A stretch of DNA of 64,000 nt from assembly GCA_029448655.1 (NCBI GenBank), contig JACCLO010000004.1, forward strand, positions 3,968,001 through 4,032,000, in the 5' to 3' direction. Origin of the DNA: Wolfiporia cocos (taxonomy: Eukaryota > Basidiomycota > Agaricomycetes > Polyporales > Phaeolaceae). Positions 20,836 through 31,456 of this stretch are shown one piece after another (position 1 is the first letter of the stretch; the number at the start of each line of letters is the position of its first letter). The position numbers and the translations under genes are program-made. The notes below the pieces were generated by a model that was not told the origin of the DNA, did no database searches, and was given only the letters and a program-made list of their open reading frames with translations.

Positions 20836-21390
20836 TAAGAGCCGGTTCAGCAAGAACCGGCTCAGCGAGAACCGGACATGCTGGAGCACAAATGACGGTC
20901 AAACTGCGAGAGCAGCCGTTCACGAAGGCGTCGTAATAAACGAGACAAAGCTGCGCCGGTCGCAAACCGACGAGGATGGAAGGGCTAGCCGAGTTTACGA
21001 ATCATCCGAGAAAGGCAACAAGAGTATCGACCTGGGCTGAGTCGTCAGCTTCTCCCATCAACAATGTTTCTGTGGCACAAACTAGCGGTCGCTTTGTTCT
21101 AATGCTCATTGTGAACGGTCATAGCAGTCGAGTGGCAGCGCGGGGCAGCCACACGATGGATGGTCTGTGCGCAAATGTGATCGGCGTGACCGGCGACGCC
21201 CAGGCTGGCCAAAGTTCTCCCCTCTCTCTTTTCTCTTCTGCGCCGACCAGAAAACGCGCCAGGTTGCACTTCCTCTTGACGTCTTGGAGTTTGCCTTGTT
21301 ATTGGATTCTTGACGACCAATTTTTCCCCGCCTGATAAATTGGGCTGTGGGCGCAGACCTGGCGTTCTCACCGGCGGGATAAATTCTGTG
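20836..21390. other. Non-coding remainder of duplication unit 1
   Basis: Diverged counterpart of about 28,010-28,460 in unit 2. No intact ORF with family motifs. A short direct repeat (CAGCAAGAACCGGCT/CAGCGAGAACCGG) occurs at about 20,848-20,875. Confidence 0.4.
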
Positions 21391-21745
21391 TTGCTTCCAT
21401 GAACATTGCGAATGTAGTTCCTCGGCTTGTCATTTTCCGGTGTTTGATGCAACGATCGTCAGTTATGGCTAGTTCTCTATCTAACCATGGCCTCCGATCT
21501 CTGGTCTGGTGGAACTGAACAGAGTTAATACTCTCACAGCGCGGATAAGCCATCACACGGGAGGGACCAGGGGCTCGCTGTTCGTAGAATCTCTATTCTT
21601 GCAAACGATCTTCTCCGTACTGCTGCTGTGGGCTTCGTCGCCCTCCGTCTCGGAATACTTACGTCGGCTGCACGCACACGCTTCATGAGTAAGGTGAGGT
21701 GGGCAGGGTGGAGGCCCTGAACATCAATCGGTACGTCTGTCATCT
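21391..21745 (-). pseudogene. Fragment related to the 171-codon ORF of unit 2
   Basis: Short stretches match the ORF at 28464-28979 (for example HEACACSR-like and HGSNTEFIPPV against HGSNTGPIDPV), but the frames are broken by stops and small indels. Decayed copy of an unidentified gene. Confidence 0.5.
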
Positions 21746-21987
21746 TGATATCACTCGAACATTCATCATTTTTGTTGGGAGTTGTGCTTCATGGTCACAG
21801 AAGGAGCAGGCTGGTGTCGGCTAGTCTTCATGGGCTTGACGGCACTCGGGATCATCTTGTGGTCACAGAATTGCGCTTCGTTCTTCTGTGTCTTTGATGC
21901 ACGCAGATAAGTTTGGGGTGGAATGGTAGAATCTTTCAGGATGCTTGCCTCGGATTTGGAGGGCGCGCTTTATGAGTGTTGCGCTAT

Positions 21988-22024
21988 GTCACGTCGTGAC
22001 CCGACCCCGACGTCACGCTGTGAC
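21988..22024. promoter_or_regulatory. CRE-like dyad, unit 1
   Basis: GTCACGTCGTGAC followed after a C-rich spacer by GACGTCACGCTGTGAC. The arms resemble TGACGTCA sites for bZIP (CREB/ATF) factors. The same dyad, better preserved, is at 29190-29227 in unit 2, so it has survived where the surrounding DNA has diverged. Role inferred only. Confidence 0.4.
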
Positions 22025-22934
22025 AGGACGCTCAGCGGCGCAGCGCAGCTCCGGCCTCAGGATTGCTGCGCAAGGGGCGCAAGGCGACCATGGATTCTAT
22101 GGAAGGAAAGTGAAAGGGTGGCGTATATCCTAGTTGTAGGGAGTTGCAAAACAGGCTGGAGAGGGCCACTGGCGGATGCACTAGGATGACATGACATGGC
22201 GAGCGTGGTCCTCAGCGATGCGACGCGTTTTGGGAAAGGCCTTGCGGAGATGGCGTACGAATCGAGCCGCACTCCTCGAACGGAGTGCATGGGCCTGGGG
22301 GATGAAGCACAGAGTGCACATCGTCGGTCGAAAGCTCACCTGACAAATCAGACCACAGTGGTCCATGGGCCCCAAATTTCGCATTGCCTCTCTACGCATT
22401 TATCGCTTTCAACGTCATCTGTTTCGATGCCGCGCAGATGTTCACAGAGCTCGTGTGCGCGGGGTACTGCAGCGATCGCGGGAGCATTTCCATCGAGCGC
22501 GAGCGCAGAACGGAAGCATTTTCGATGGGCGACGCGCACGCGTCTTTCTCCTCTCAGTCGATCCCACGGCGCTGATCTCATTGTCATAGTTGAATGCTAC
22601 GGTGCAGACTAGAATTCATGCGAGCCAAGAGATTTTACGGGCATCGGTCAATTACGGCGCAAAGGCATTTCTCGGCGCCGCGTTATAAACACATCCTTAC
22701 CTACTTTAGATGGCCCATCAGACCTGACACGATTCTTTCCATGCCCACGCAATCTACGAGATCACGGGCTGCTCGAGATCTTCATAAAATGTTTGACTCT
22801 CGGTTCACGACGAAGTCCCTTTAATCCTCTCTCATCACCATCCGCCTAACCCTTCCTCAGCCCACAACGGCCGCTATACTCGCTGTATCTATTCTCAGAG
22901 TTACAAAATCACATTTTTATCGTTGTCGTCGAAA
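22025..22934 (+). promoter_or_regulatory. 5' region of the 161-residue gene, conserved between units
   Basis: No gene I can support. From about 22,480 onwards the sequence is nearly the same as 29,680-30,134 in unit 2, although no reading frame is shared throughout. It includes GTTATAAACACATCC (TATA-like, near 22,681) and a pyrimidine-rich run ending in ACAAAATCACATTTTTATCG just before the ATG at 22935, a typical fungal promoter and leader arrangement. Confidence 0.45.
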
Positions 22935-23544
22935 ATGCGTGGTACACTTGAGCCTGCTTATCCGTCTTTCTCTCTCGTCCTCTCGAGAGCGGGGAATTAC
23001 ACGAGCCGCTTACCTGCGTATCGAGAGAGTCACCGCCGCCGGTACCACCCCTACCCGAGATCGCCCCGTCGCCAATCCCCAGACTATCTCATGGTACGCT
23101 TCATCTGCGACGCGTAACCTTTTGCTTGTTGATAGTCGCTCCTTATGATGCCGCGATCAGAACACGGTGGACTATCGCTACGAAGACGCGTTAAACGTCG
23201 CAGCATCGCTGCTCGAGAGCTCGGTGAGTACGATTTTCGACAGAGACGCAATGTGGCGCCTGACAACGCTTCGCCTGCGGCAGCCAAATGTCGTCCGCGC
23301 AGGCGAGGCGGAAGATTTGGAGAACCTAGATCGTGCCCTCCACCATGGCACCGAGTTCAGGCCCAAGGCACTGCAGAGACTGACGACGCTCATCGTCGTG
23401 AGTTGCAAGAAATTTGTGGCATGCTCTTTTCATCTATCACGGTCATATTGTCAGGACCTCGCGTTTGCTGTGCGCCGCAGGCTCGCAGGCATGCGATCGG
23501 TGAAGAAGCTTGCGTCTATTTCGAGCCTCGACTTGCTCGACTGA
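22935..23544 (+). CDS. Hypothetical protein, 161 residues
   Basis: I do not recognise this protein. Three exons, 22935-23093, 23161-23397 and 23455-23544, are each a multiple of three and are joined by two good introns (GTACGC...GATCAG and GTGAGT...TGTCAG). The protein has a Tyr/Arg/Pro-rich N-terminus (residues 1-53), then a helical part beginning NTVDYRYEDALNVAASLLES, and ends VRRRLAGMRSVKKLA...LDLLD. No signal peptide or membrane segment. The copy in unit 2 (30135-30746) has a stop and a frameshift. Coding status rests on the coherent three-exon structure; a non-coding transcript is the alternative. Confidence 0.5.
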
Positions 23545-24289
23545 ATATTTGCAGGTCTTTTCAGCGCTGGAAATTGACCGCCGTCGTCACCATAAAAGCT
23601 CACGCATCGTCAAGCCCGCGCGCGGTGCCGTGGGGCGGCATCATCATCATCTTGTATTATGACCGTTGAATGGATCGATATTTGCGAATGCTTTCTTCTA
23701 CTTGTTGTCATATTTTTGTCGTATTCTTGCATACTCATACGTTCACGTCCTTCTCTTGCTACGGTCTCCCTGTCGATCTAGTTCTTGTATACTTGCGTAG
23801 TCGGTCCTGTGATCGCTGTAGTTACTGTATCATAAGCTCTCCCACTGCCATCCATCAGACCAAATAGAATACGATGTTGCACTGTCTTATCAGGCCCTGG
23901 GAGCCGGGACCTGGCACTTGATGTTCTTACAATTTTGACCACCTTCTTCAAAGCGGCGGCGACTCTTTTATGAGAAGCTCACGAAATTTTGACACATCAG
24001 CGTCGCACGGCCGTCCCCGCCAGATCATATCAAATCCACAATGTACGTACGTACATCGCTCCCACGCCATCCTTGAGGCTCTCAGACGAACGGCCCACAC
24101 TGAACGAGTCATTCTACACGGCACATCGACGAGCATGTCTATGCGCATATTGTGCACCATCCTACCAGCTGCGACACATAGGAACGGCTATCGCTATCCT
24201 CGAAGTACTGAAGTCTGATTTAAAGTCATCGTGACGGCTGACTAGCACAGGAATCTGCGAGCATAGAGTGGAGACCGAGTCAGTCTACT
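23545..24289. other. Intergenic, unit 1
   Basis: Counterpart of 30,747-31,456. Conserved blocks (for example GTATTCTTGCATACTCATACG at about 23,720 and its match near 30,890) look like 3' flank of the small gene. No further gene seen. Confidence 0.4.
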
Positions 24290-25485
24290 GTCCATCACGC
24301 AAGCATCCTGTTGGAGTTGATGTAGCCGGTGCCATGGCACGAGAAGAACTGTTTCTGCTCCGCGCCATCTGACGCATCCGCGGGAACGATATTGAACGTC
24401 ATTCCGAGTGTTCTGCACACAGCATATCTGCGCATGTGCTAATGTGGACGCGGACAGTTGAACTTGCACGCGCTACTTCAACACATCATCCTGCACCACA
24501 AGACATCTTTGCTGCCCAAAATCATGAGTAGTAGGACGAGTACCTGGTGCGCACGATCGGCGCAACCGCCGCGGCGCACCTACGCCAAAAGTGCACGCGC
24601 GGCTAGGAGTGCGGTGTCTTCTGTGGAGGCTGTGATGTGGTTAATGCACGATGCATCGCGCCCGTCATGGACTCTGACAGCAGATTCATGGAGTTAGAAG
24701 GGTTAGCGGTGGCTGTGAGGCGTAAACCGCCAGTTGACGCACTTTCTGCTATCATCGCCTTTGTAGACGTCTGAATGGAGATGAATGTCGAGAATATAAC
24801 AATTCACAAGGTGAGTCGCGCCAAGCGTACTATCCAAGAATTATGGATTCACGCGAACGGCATATCTGCGCATAGTTTGATCATTAGCGTCGGTTCAAGG
24901 CTGAACCCACTTACGAAATGCCTCTTATCGGTTTGATGTTCTCGCGCCCGACAATACTGAGGTCTTCTCTTTTTGGCTACGGAGCAGAAGAATTATACTT
25001 CACCACGGCCAAGTGGCAGACCAGCCCGGTCGTTGATCTATCAGTAGGCACATCCAATGTGCTTCCATAGAGAAGAGGTGAGCACGTTTTCCTCGCCTTG
25101 GCTCGACTAAGATTTCAAACAATTGTTAGTATGGCAATGTAAGTACAACAGATGATATCAACCTAACATGACGTTTATGAGCTCGTAGATATGAGGAATG
25201 GCTACTCGCAGCCGGATATCCTCGTCATCAGTCGCGGTCCCGGAGTGTCAACAGTAGCGGCTTCTTCGAGAAAGGAGAAGATCGTACCGACTGGCTTGAG
25301 CAAGCATCGTTTCAATTTGGAGAGCATAAATAAGTGCAAAAGAGGGCTATTGGCGACAAATCTTGGTTTGGGCGGGACCGTGCTGGTCTCTGAGGTGCAC
25401 ATTGGTTTTAGAAGTCAATTTTCACAGCCCTGCCGCTCAATACGAGACAGTACCGAAGCTGCAATGACCGACAGACTTATATAAG
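24290..25485 (-). pseudogene. Decayed RCL1 copy (unit 1)
   Basis: Homologous to intact RCL1 at 31457-32951. The last exon still reads LGMTFNIVPADASDGAEQ and FFSCHGTGYINSNRMLA, and the preceding one VRRGGCADRAHQVLVLLLMI, but the latter contains stops (LLA*VRRGG, ILGSKDVLWCRMMC*). The central exons around 24,800-25,150 are rearranged or partly deleted, and the 5' exon near 25,450 is barely recognisable. Not expected to make a working protein. Confidence 0.75.
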
Positions 25486-25615
25486 GAGAATGATTGGGAA
25501 GAAGTCATAACGGTCAATAGGAAGGGTATACTAAACTCCGGTATTTAGAACGCGAAGATGCCTGTAACTGATCAAGGTGGACGCCTGTCGCATATGCGCG
25601 TGCTTTAAGTAATCC

Positions 25616-25721
25616 TTGCTTCCTCACTGCCACCTCGGAAAGTATTTCATTCTCTACGCAGCATCAGTGTTCACGGATGGCGATGCACTGGAGGTGGACT
25701 GGCCTAATAGATACCATCATA
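25616..25721 (+). pseudogene. Truncated 5' fragment of UBA3
   Basis: Matches the leader and first exon of UBA3 at 33,060-33,170: CTTCCTCAC.GCCAC before the start, then TGGCGATGCACTGGAGGTGGACTGGCC, encoding DGDALEVDWPNRYHHIDH against [18 protein letters not shown]. The ATG has been lost. Similarity stops at about 25,721 within ATAGATCA, where sequence like the RPA2 5' flank begins. Marks the duplication junction. Confidence 0.75.
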
Positions 25722-26615
25722 TAGATCACATTCGCTTCTGCCTGTACTCCAATACAGCTAACATTGCTCATCACCACTTGGTAATGCGAGAAAATTACTC
25801 ACTCAGAGCCACAGCACAATTGCTCCCAAGCTTGTTTGGTGTCACTGGTTGCACGTTTAATGTAGCATGAGGTTGTGACAATACGCGCCCTCACGCACGT
25901 GAGAGAACGCATTATGTGACATGGCGCGACACCTGGCATGGCGCGGCGTTAGCAATGCGTGACGTCCAACATCTCCTCCTAACAGCCGCCGGATGATATA
26001 GCTGTTGCTGGTATATTGGGGATGTGCCGGTAGTCAATATTCTATGAATGGCGTACACAGGTATCCCCCATTTGATGTGGCCGTGGCCAACGACATCGCT
26101 TTTCCGACTGTATCTCTTTCTATGACTATTACTCAAGAATGTGGCGGCATGCGTGTGCCGGTGTACGCAGCGAACGCACGAAAAGAGGATAAGTCAGTGC
26201 TCGAGCTCCGTCTGCTTGGCATTAGTATAGTATTGCCGGTAGTGTGTATATTCCGCCACTGCAGTCAAGGCTCTATGGCAAGTAACCGTTAAGCAGGTAC
26301 TGCCATCAGAATGATTGCATTCTACTGCTATCCAAAAGTTCGACGCCATCGAGTGAGTGATCACTTTTCAGTCGTGCACGTCGATGACGTGAATGTTAGC
26401 AAGAGCCATGATGGATATAGGTTCGACGATTGGACTGGTCTGAGTGGGACTCAGTGGTCCGCTCTGGCCTATGTGTGAGGACTCAACGACATCTTCCTGC
26501 CTGGAGTGGATATTGTGGCGCCTGCCAGCACCGTTTTATCGAGCGTGAAGAATCACACTGACACTGCTGCTTTGAGGAAAGCGCTGGATCATCTTTCCAA
26601 CAAGCAAGGATATTG
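25722..26615 (+). pseudogene. Decayed RPA2-like gene with RPA2-type promoter
   Basis: Starts with a diverged copy of the NAA25-RPA2 intergenic region: TTCTGCCTGTACTCC near 25,734 and GTGACAATACGCGCC near 25,875 match CTCTGCCTGTATTCC and GTGACCGTACGCGTC at 9,344 and 9,483, with the ACGCGT now ACGCGC. Coding remnants follow: a VTVKQVLPSE-like stretch near 26,290, VVHVDDVNVSKSHDGYRFDD near 26,370 followed by WTGLSGTQW, then LSSVKNHTDT and KALDHLSNKQGY near 26,590. These are closer to the paralogue at 18343 (VVHV, GTQW) than to RPA2. Multiple stops and missing exons make it non-functional. Confidence 0.75.
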
Positions 26616-26929
26616 AATCATATCCGCAATGACTGTTAGAAGGCTTCAAGCAAAGTGAAGAACACGGAGGAGTTCTATAACATGTTTGTTTTGGGAAAGC
26701 ACTCGGGTACATTGGGGCACGGCAACACCAGGAATGGATGTACAATTCAGCGACTATTTGTAATAAAGACAATGCAATGCTATGAGCAATTCTTCTGCAA
26801 AGGAGTGTAAGACGAGGGCGTTTCGATTCGATGTTGGAATGGGCACTGGGAACAGCCCAGCCACCGAAGTTGTCCACACGCAAAACCGCGCTAGGATATC
26901 TGGCAGCTACAGGAGATACATAGTTTCTT

Positions 26930-28009
26930 TCAAGCAGCAGATCCAGCATTCGACGATCCTGCGATCGCAGCCACGGCGGCAGGATGGGCCATGACGTCTT
27001 GCAGAAATTGTGCTAGGTCTCGAGCGACGAGATCATGCATCTTACTGGTCGGATGGAGGCGGTCAACCCACATGCCACCGCCCGCTTTGCGAACATCTTC
27101 GATCTCGAAGCCGAAAGCAGTAGGGTTGTCCATGGCTTTGCTGAAAGTCTCCCATGAGGAATAGATCAGGACAGTGGACAGAGGATGGGACGAGGCAAAC
27201 TGTGCGGCGCCTTCCCTGAGATAGATGTTCCATAATTCGCAGGATGGCTGTCGTGATGATGACTGTAAGGATTTCGGTTTATTCCCTGTGTGCAGCATAC
27301 GCTTCTGAGATGGGTGCAGACTTGTGACAACCAGGATTTACGGTACCTGCCGGGGATCTGTGAATAGGTGGGAGATCCACGAGCAAGAAATTGCGCGCTC
27401 CCGTATTGTATAGCTCGTCTTGCAAATCAAACAGCTCAGCTACGAATTTGGAACGGTTTCGGCATTTGCGAAGCTAGACCGCTGGGCTGTTAATAACGGC
27501 ATTCTGAGGCAGCCGCCAAGAGACGTACGCGCAATCATTGATCCCAATCCATGTGACTGGCATAGACTGAGCTAAAGTTTGTGAGTGTGGAGAACTCGTG
27601 CTCACTAAAAAGCGTGTCGTATTCAGACCAGCGCGCCCACCTGGGTTTGGGTGCCAGGTACTGCAGAAACTCCCGTCGAACTTGCCAACGAACTCCGCTG
27701 ACGTTGTCTCCGCCACGCGCATAATCGAAAACAAGCAAAGGAGCTGGGGCATGCTTTTTGATTAAGTGGCCAATCCAATTAGGCTGGTCAGGCTTATTCC
27801 AAGTAATCCCAGGGAACGGTACGCCGAGTGGATTGTTGGCACTAGGCCGTGGCTCCTGCGAGTTGTAGCCCACTTGCGAATAAGAGTCTCCGCTGAAGCA
27901 TGTCGTTAGAAAGCCGGGGGGATGGCATATATATATCATACAAGATGACTAGATGTTTGAGCTTCTCAAATCCGGGCCATGTTTCCCCTTGCTGTATTGA
28001 ATCTGACAT
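26930..28009 (-). CDS. SGNH/GDSL-family esterase
   Basis: Predicted hydrolase of the SGNH fold, close to fungal CE16-type acetylesterases. Start ATG 28009; exon 1 reads MSDSIQQGETWPGFEKLKHL then VIF, spliced over a 50 nt intron to GDSYSQVGYN (block I, nucleophile Ser). Further blocks are NPLGVPFPGITW, DYARGGDNVSG (block II-like Gly), VTWIGINDCA (block III, GxND) and MWVDRLHPTSKMH (block V, Asp-His). The catalytic set is complete and three introns restore frame. No signal peptide is visible, so it may act inside the cell or use another route. It converges on the decayed RPA2-like gene. Likely substrate, an acetylated or short-chain ester, is a family inference. Confidence 0.75.
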
Positions 28010-28463
28010 TATCGCTCGAGCGTGGCGAGAACCTAATCAACAAGACAGAAAGTGCTAGAGCGCAGATGACAGTCAATCTGCAAGGGTGGTCGTCCGCGAA
28101 GGCGTCGTAGGAGACGGGCTGAGGCTCTGCCAGTCGCAACTCCAAATCTGGCGAGGTGGTGGTCAAAAGAGTTAGCCGGCTTGCAAATCGCCCGAGAGAG
28201 GCAACGAGAGTGCAGACCGACTTGGCTTATTTCAAAAATAATGTTTTAGTAGCACACATAGCGGTCAGATTGTTCAATTGTGCGTTGCTAACTTTATGCC
28301 GGTCGAGTGGCAGGCTTCCCCAACGCGGGTGATCTGTGCGCGCAAATGTGATCGGCGTGACTGGCAACGCTCAGGCCCAGGCCTCAGCCCTTCAACCTTC
28401 AACCTTCAAGCTTCAGGCTGGCTAGAGTTCTCTCCCTCTCTCTTCTGCGCTGAACAAAACGCG
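28010..28463. other. Intergenic, unit 2
   Basis: Esterase upstream region plus 3' flank of the reverse ORF at 28464. Contains a short run of CCTTCAA repeats at about 28,387-28,413. No gene seen. Confidence 0.4.
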
Positions 28464-28979
28464 CTAGGCTGCATTAGCTCTTGATGTCCTGGAGTGCGCC
28501 CTATTTCTGAATTCTTGACGATCTACTGCTCTTTTCCACGAAGCTGCTAAATTGGTTGTGGGAGCAGATCCGGTATTCTCACTAACAGGGTCTATAGGAC
28601 CTGTGTTGCTTCCATGATCGTGGCTCTCGATCTTGTCGGTTCTGGTGCCTTGAACTAATTTCTTCTTGAAAATCGGACTGGTTGGCTCGTGTCTGCTCAT
28701 GGTATCTGGCCTGGTGGAATCGGACACGGTCAATACTCCCACAACACGAATAGGGTGTCCGGCGGTGAAAGACGATAGATTTGCGCGTGGTAGCGTCCGT
28801 TGAATCTCACGGATGGTCTTCGCAGTGCTTATGGTGCAATGGCCACTCTCCGCCTTGTTTTCCTGCCGACTACACGGGCACGCTTCATGAATAGGATGGA
28901 CATCTTGATCATAAACTGGTGCGTCCTCGATTTTTAATATCGCTTGGACATGTACCACGCGTCGTTCGGGGTCGTGCAT
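28464..28979 (-). CDS. Hypothetical protein, 171 residues
   Basis: Single open frame from ATG 28979 to TAG 28464. I do not recognise it. It begins MHDPERRVVHVQAILKIEDA and contains HPIRVVGVLTVSDS around residues 89-102, a strand pattern like part of an OB fold, then a Ser/Thr/Asn-rich charged tail that is probably disordered. A diverged, broken copy lies at 21391-21745. Extra upstream or internal exons are possible. Coding status is moderate: the frame is open over the region where the sister copy is broken, but length alone does not prove it. Confidence 0.4.
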   Translation of the reverse strand: MHDPERRVVHVQAILKIEDAPVYDQDVHPIHEACPCSRQENKAESGHCTISTAKTIREIQRTLPRANLSSFTAGHPIRVVGVLTVSDSTRPDTMSRHEPTSPIFKKKLVQGTRTDKIESHDHGSNTGPIDPVSENTGSAPTTNLAASWKRAVDRQEFRNRAHSRTSRANAA

Positions 28980-30134
28980 TATGGTCTATGGTCACAAGAG
29001 GCACGGGCTATATCGATGTCGGGCAGTCCTTGATGAACTTGACGGCACTCGCGGTAATCTCGCGGTCACAACAGCGTTCTTTGCTCTTCCGTGTCTTTGA
29101 TGCACGCACATGAGTTTTGGGCGGATAGCCAAAATTTTCCAGGATGGATGACTCGCCTGGGGCGCGCGCCTCTATCAAAGTCGCGCCATGTGACGTCGTG
29201 ACCCGACCCCCGACGTCACATCGTGACAATCCGCCCACAGCTCGGGACCTGTGAGTGTTGCGCAGGGGGCGCAGGGGGCGAGAGCATCCTGTAGAGCAAG
29301 CGGGAGATTGAGAGATGCAACGGGAGACGCGTGCTCCGGGTGGAGCGAGCAGGACCGCGAGACGGGACTGGTGAAGACCACTATCGGACGCGTGAGGCCA
29401 AGAACGCGGTCCTCCGCAATGCGACGCGTCCTGGGAAGGCTACTGCATTGGTTTCGCACAATATCTCTCGGTCAAAGCACTTGGCCCTGGGGGGTCAAGC
29501 AAAGGGCTTGCATTATTAGCTGAAGGTGAAGGAAGCTACAGGCTCACCTAATAAATCGGACCACAGTGGTAGCCCAAAATCTCGCCCGACCACTCTACTA
29601 CAAATTCGCTTCCTCTCTACCTGACCTGTCTCTATGCCGCGCAGACACTGAAAGAGCCCGTGTATGCGGTTGCAGCGATCGCGGGAGCATGTTGTCAAGC
29701 GCGAACGCAGAACGGAAGTATTTTCGATGGGCGACGCGCACGCGTCTTTCTCCTCTCAGTTGATCCCACGGCGCTGATCTCATTGTCATAGTTGAATGCT
29801 ACGGTGCAGACTAGAAGACTAGAATTCATGCGAGCCAAGAGATTTTACAGGCATCGGTCAATTACGGCGCAAAGGCATTTCTCGGCGCCGCGTTATAAAC
29901 ACATCCTTACCTACTTTAGATGGCCCATCAGACCTGATGCGATTCTTTCCATGCCCACGAGATCACGGCTTGCTCGAGATCTTCATAAAATGTTTGACTC
30001 TCGCTTCACGACGAAGTCCCTTTAATCCTCTCCCATCACCATCCACCTAACCCTTCCTCAGCCCACAACGGCCGCTATACTCGCTGTATCTATTCTCAGA
30101 GTTACAAAATCACATATTGTCATTGTCGTTGAAA
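28980..30134. other. Intergenic, unit 2, between the 171-residue ORF and the decayed small gene
   Basis: Contains the CRE-like dyad at 29190-29227. From about 29,680 it is nearly identical to unit 1 (22,480-22,934). No supportable gene. Confidence 0.4.
29190..29227. promoter_or_regulatory. CRE-like dyad, unit 2
   Basis: TGACGTC and GACGTCA arms separated by GTGACCCGACCCCC, followed by ATCGTGAC: an exact 7-base inverted repeat of a bZIP-type half site, about 210 nt upstream of the 171-residue ORF start. The unit 1 counterpart is at 21988-22024. Confidence 0.45.
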
Positions 30135-30746
30135 ATGCGTGGTACACTTGAGCCTGCTTATCCGTCTTTCTCTCTCGCCCTCTCTCGAGCGGGGAACTAT
30201 ACGAGCCGCTTACCTGCGTATCGAGAGAGTCACCGCCACCGATACCACCCCTACCCGAGATCGCCCCGTCGCCAATCCCCAGACTATCTCATGGTACGCT
30301 TCATTCCGCGGCGCGTAACCTTTTGCTTGTTGATAGTCGCTCCTTATGATGCCGCGATCAGAACACGGTGGACTATCGCTACGAAGACGCGTTCAACGTC
30401 GCAGCATCGCTGCTCGACAGCCCAGTGAGTACGATTCTCGACAGAAACGCAATGTAGCGTCTGACAACCCCATCGCCTGCGGCAGCCAGACATCATCCGC
30501 GCAGGCGAGGCGGAAGATTTGGAGAACCTAGATCGTGCCCTCCACTACGACACCGAACTCAGGCCCAAGGCACTGTACAGACTGACGACGCTCATCGTCG
30601 TGAGTTGCAAGAAATTTGTGGCATGTTCTTCTCATTTATTACACTCGCATTGACAGGACCTCGCGCTTGCTGTTCGCCGCAGGCTTGCGGGCATGCGGTC
30701 GGTGAAGAAGCTTGCGTCTACTTCGAGGTTCGACCTGCTCGACTGA
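30135..30746 (+). pseudogene. Disabled copy of the 161-residue gene
   Basis: Nearly identical to 22935-23544, including both introns and the ATG. However, exon 2 has TAG at the position of Trp in the intact copy (frame reads DRNAM*) and one extra base just after it (CAACCCCATCG against CAACGCTTCG). Exon 3 (VRRRLAGMRSVKKLASTSRF) is intact. Recently inactivated. Confidence 0.6.
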
Positions 30747-31456
30747 ATATCTGCAAACCTTTTCGGGGATTGACCGCTGTCGCCCCCATACGAACTGGCG
30801 CATTAACTAAGCCGTAGGGCAGCATCATCATATTGTATAATTACCGTTGAACGGATCGATATCGCGAATGCTTCCTTCTACATTTCTCGTCGTATTCTTG
30901 CATACTCATACGTCCATGTCTTGCTCTTGCTACGGTCTTCCTGTCGATCTAGTTCTTGTATACTTGCGTAGTTGTTCTTGTAATCGCTGTAGCCATTGTA
31001 CACATGCTCATCCGCTACCATCAGAAAAATAGAACACGATGTTGTAATCCTGGAATCATTCTTTTTGGAGGACATTGGGGCCTCGTACTTGATATTTTAC
31101 CCATCTTCTAGAAAAGCGGCGGCGACGTTTCGCGAATTTTAACGCATTAGCGTTGTGCGGCTGTCCCCGCTAAGTTATATCAAATCCACAATAACATACG
31201 CACATCGCTCCCACGCCATCCCTACAGACCCGAGGCAAACGGCCTATACTGAATAGGTCATTCTGCACGACACACACATGACCCTGTCTGTGCGCATATT
31301 GTGCACCATCCTAGTGACAGGGTACACACAGGAGCAGTTATTCTTGATGTCCCATCCGTTGTACCATAGCGGAGTCTTCGTCCATGGATAAATACTGATG
31401 CGAAGGCTGACAGGCACGGCATTTTGCGAGCGTAGATCAAGGCAGTCTGCTGCCCA
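30747..31456. other. Intergenic, unit 2
   Basis: 3' flank of the disabled small gene and of RCL1. Matches 23,545-24,289 with scattered indels. No gene seen. Confidence 0.4.
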
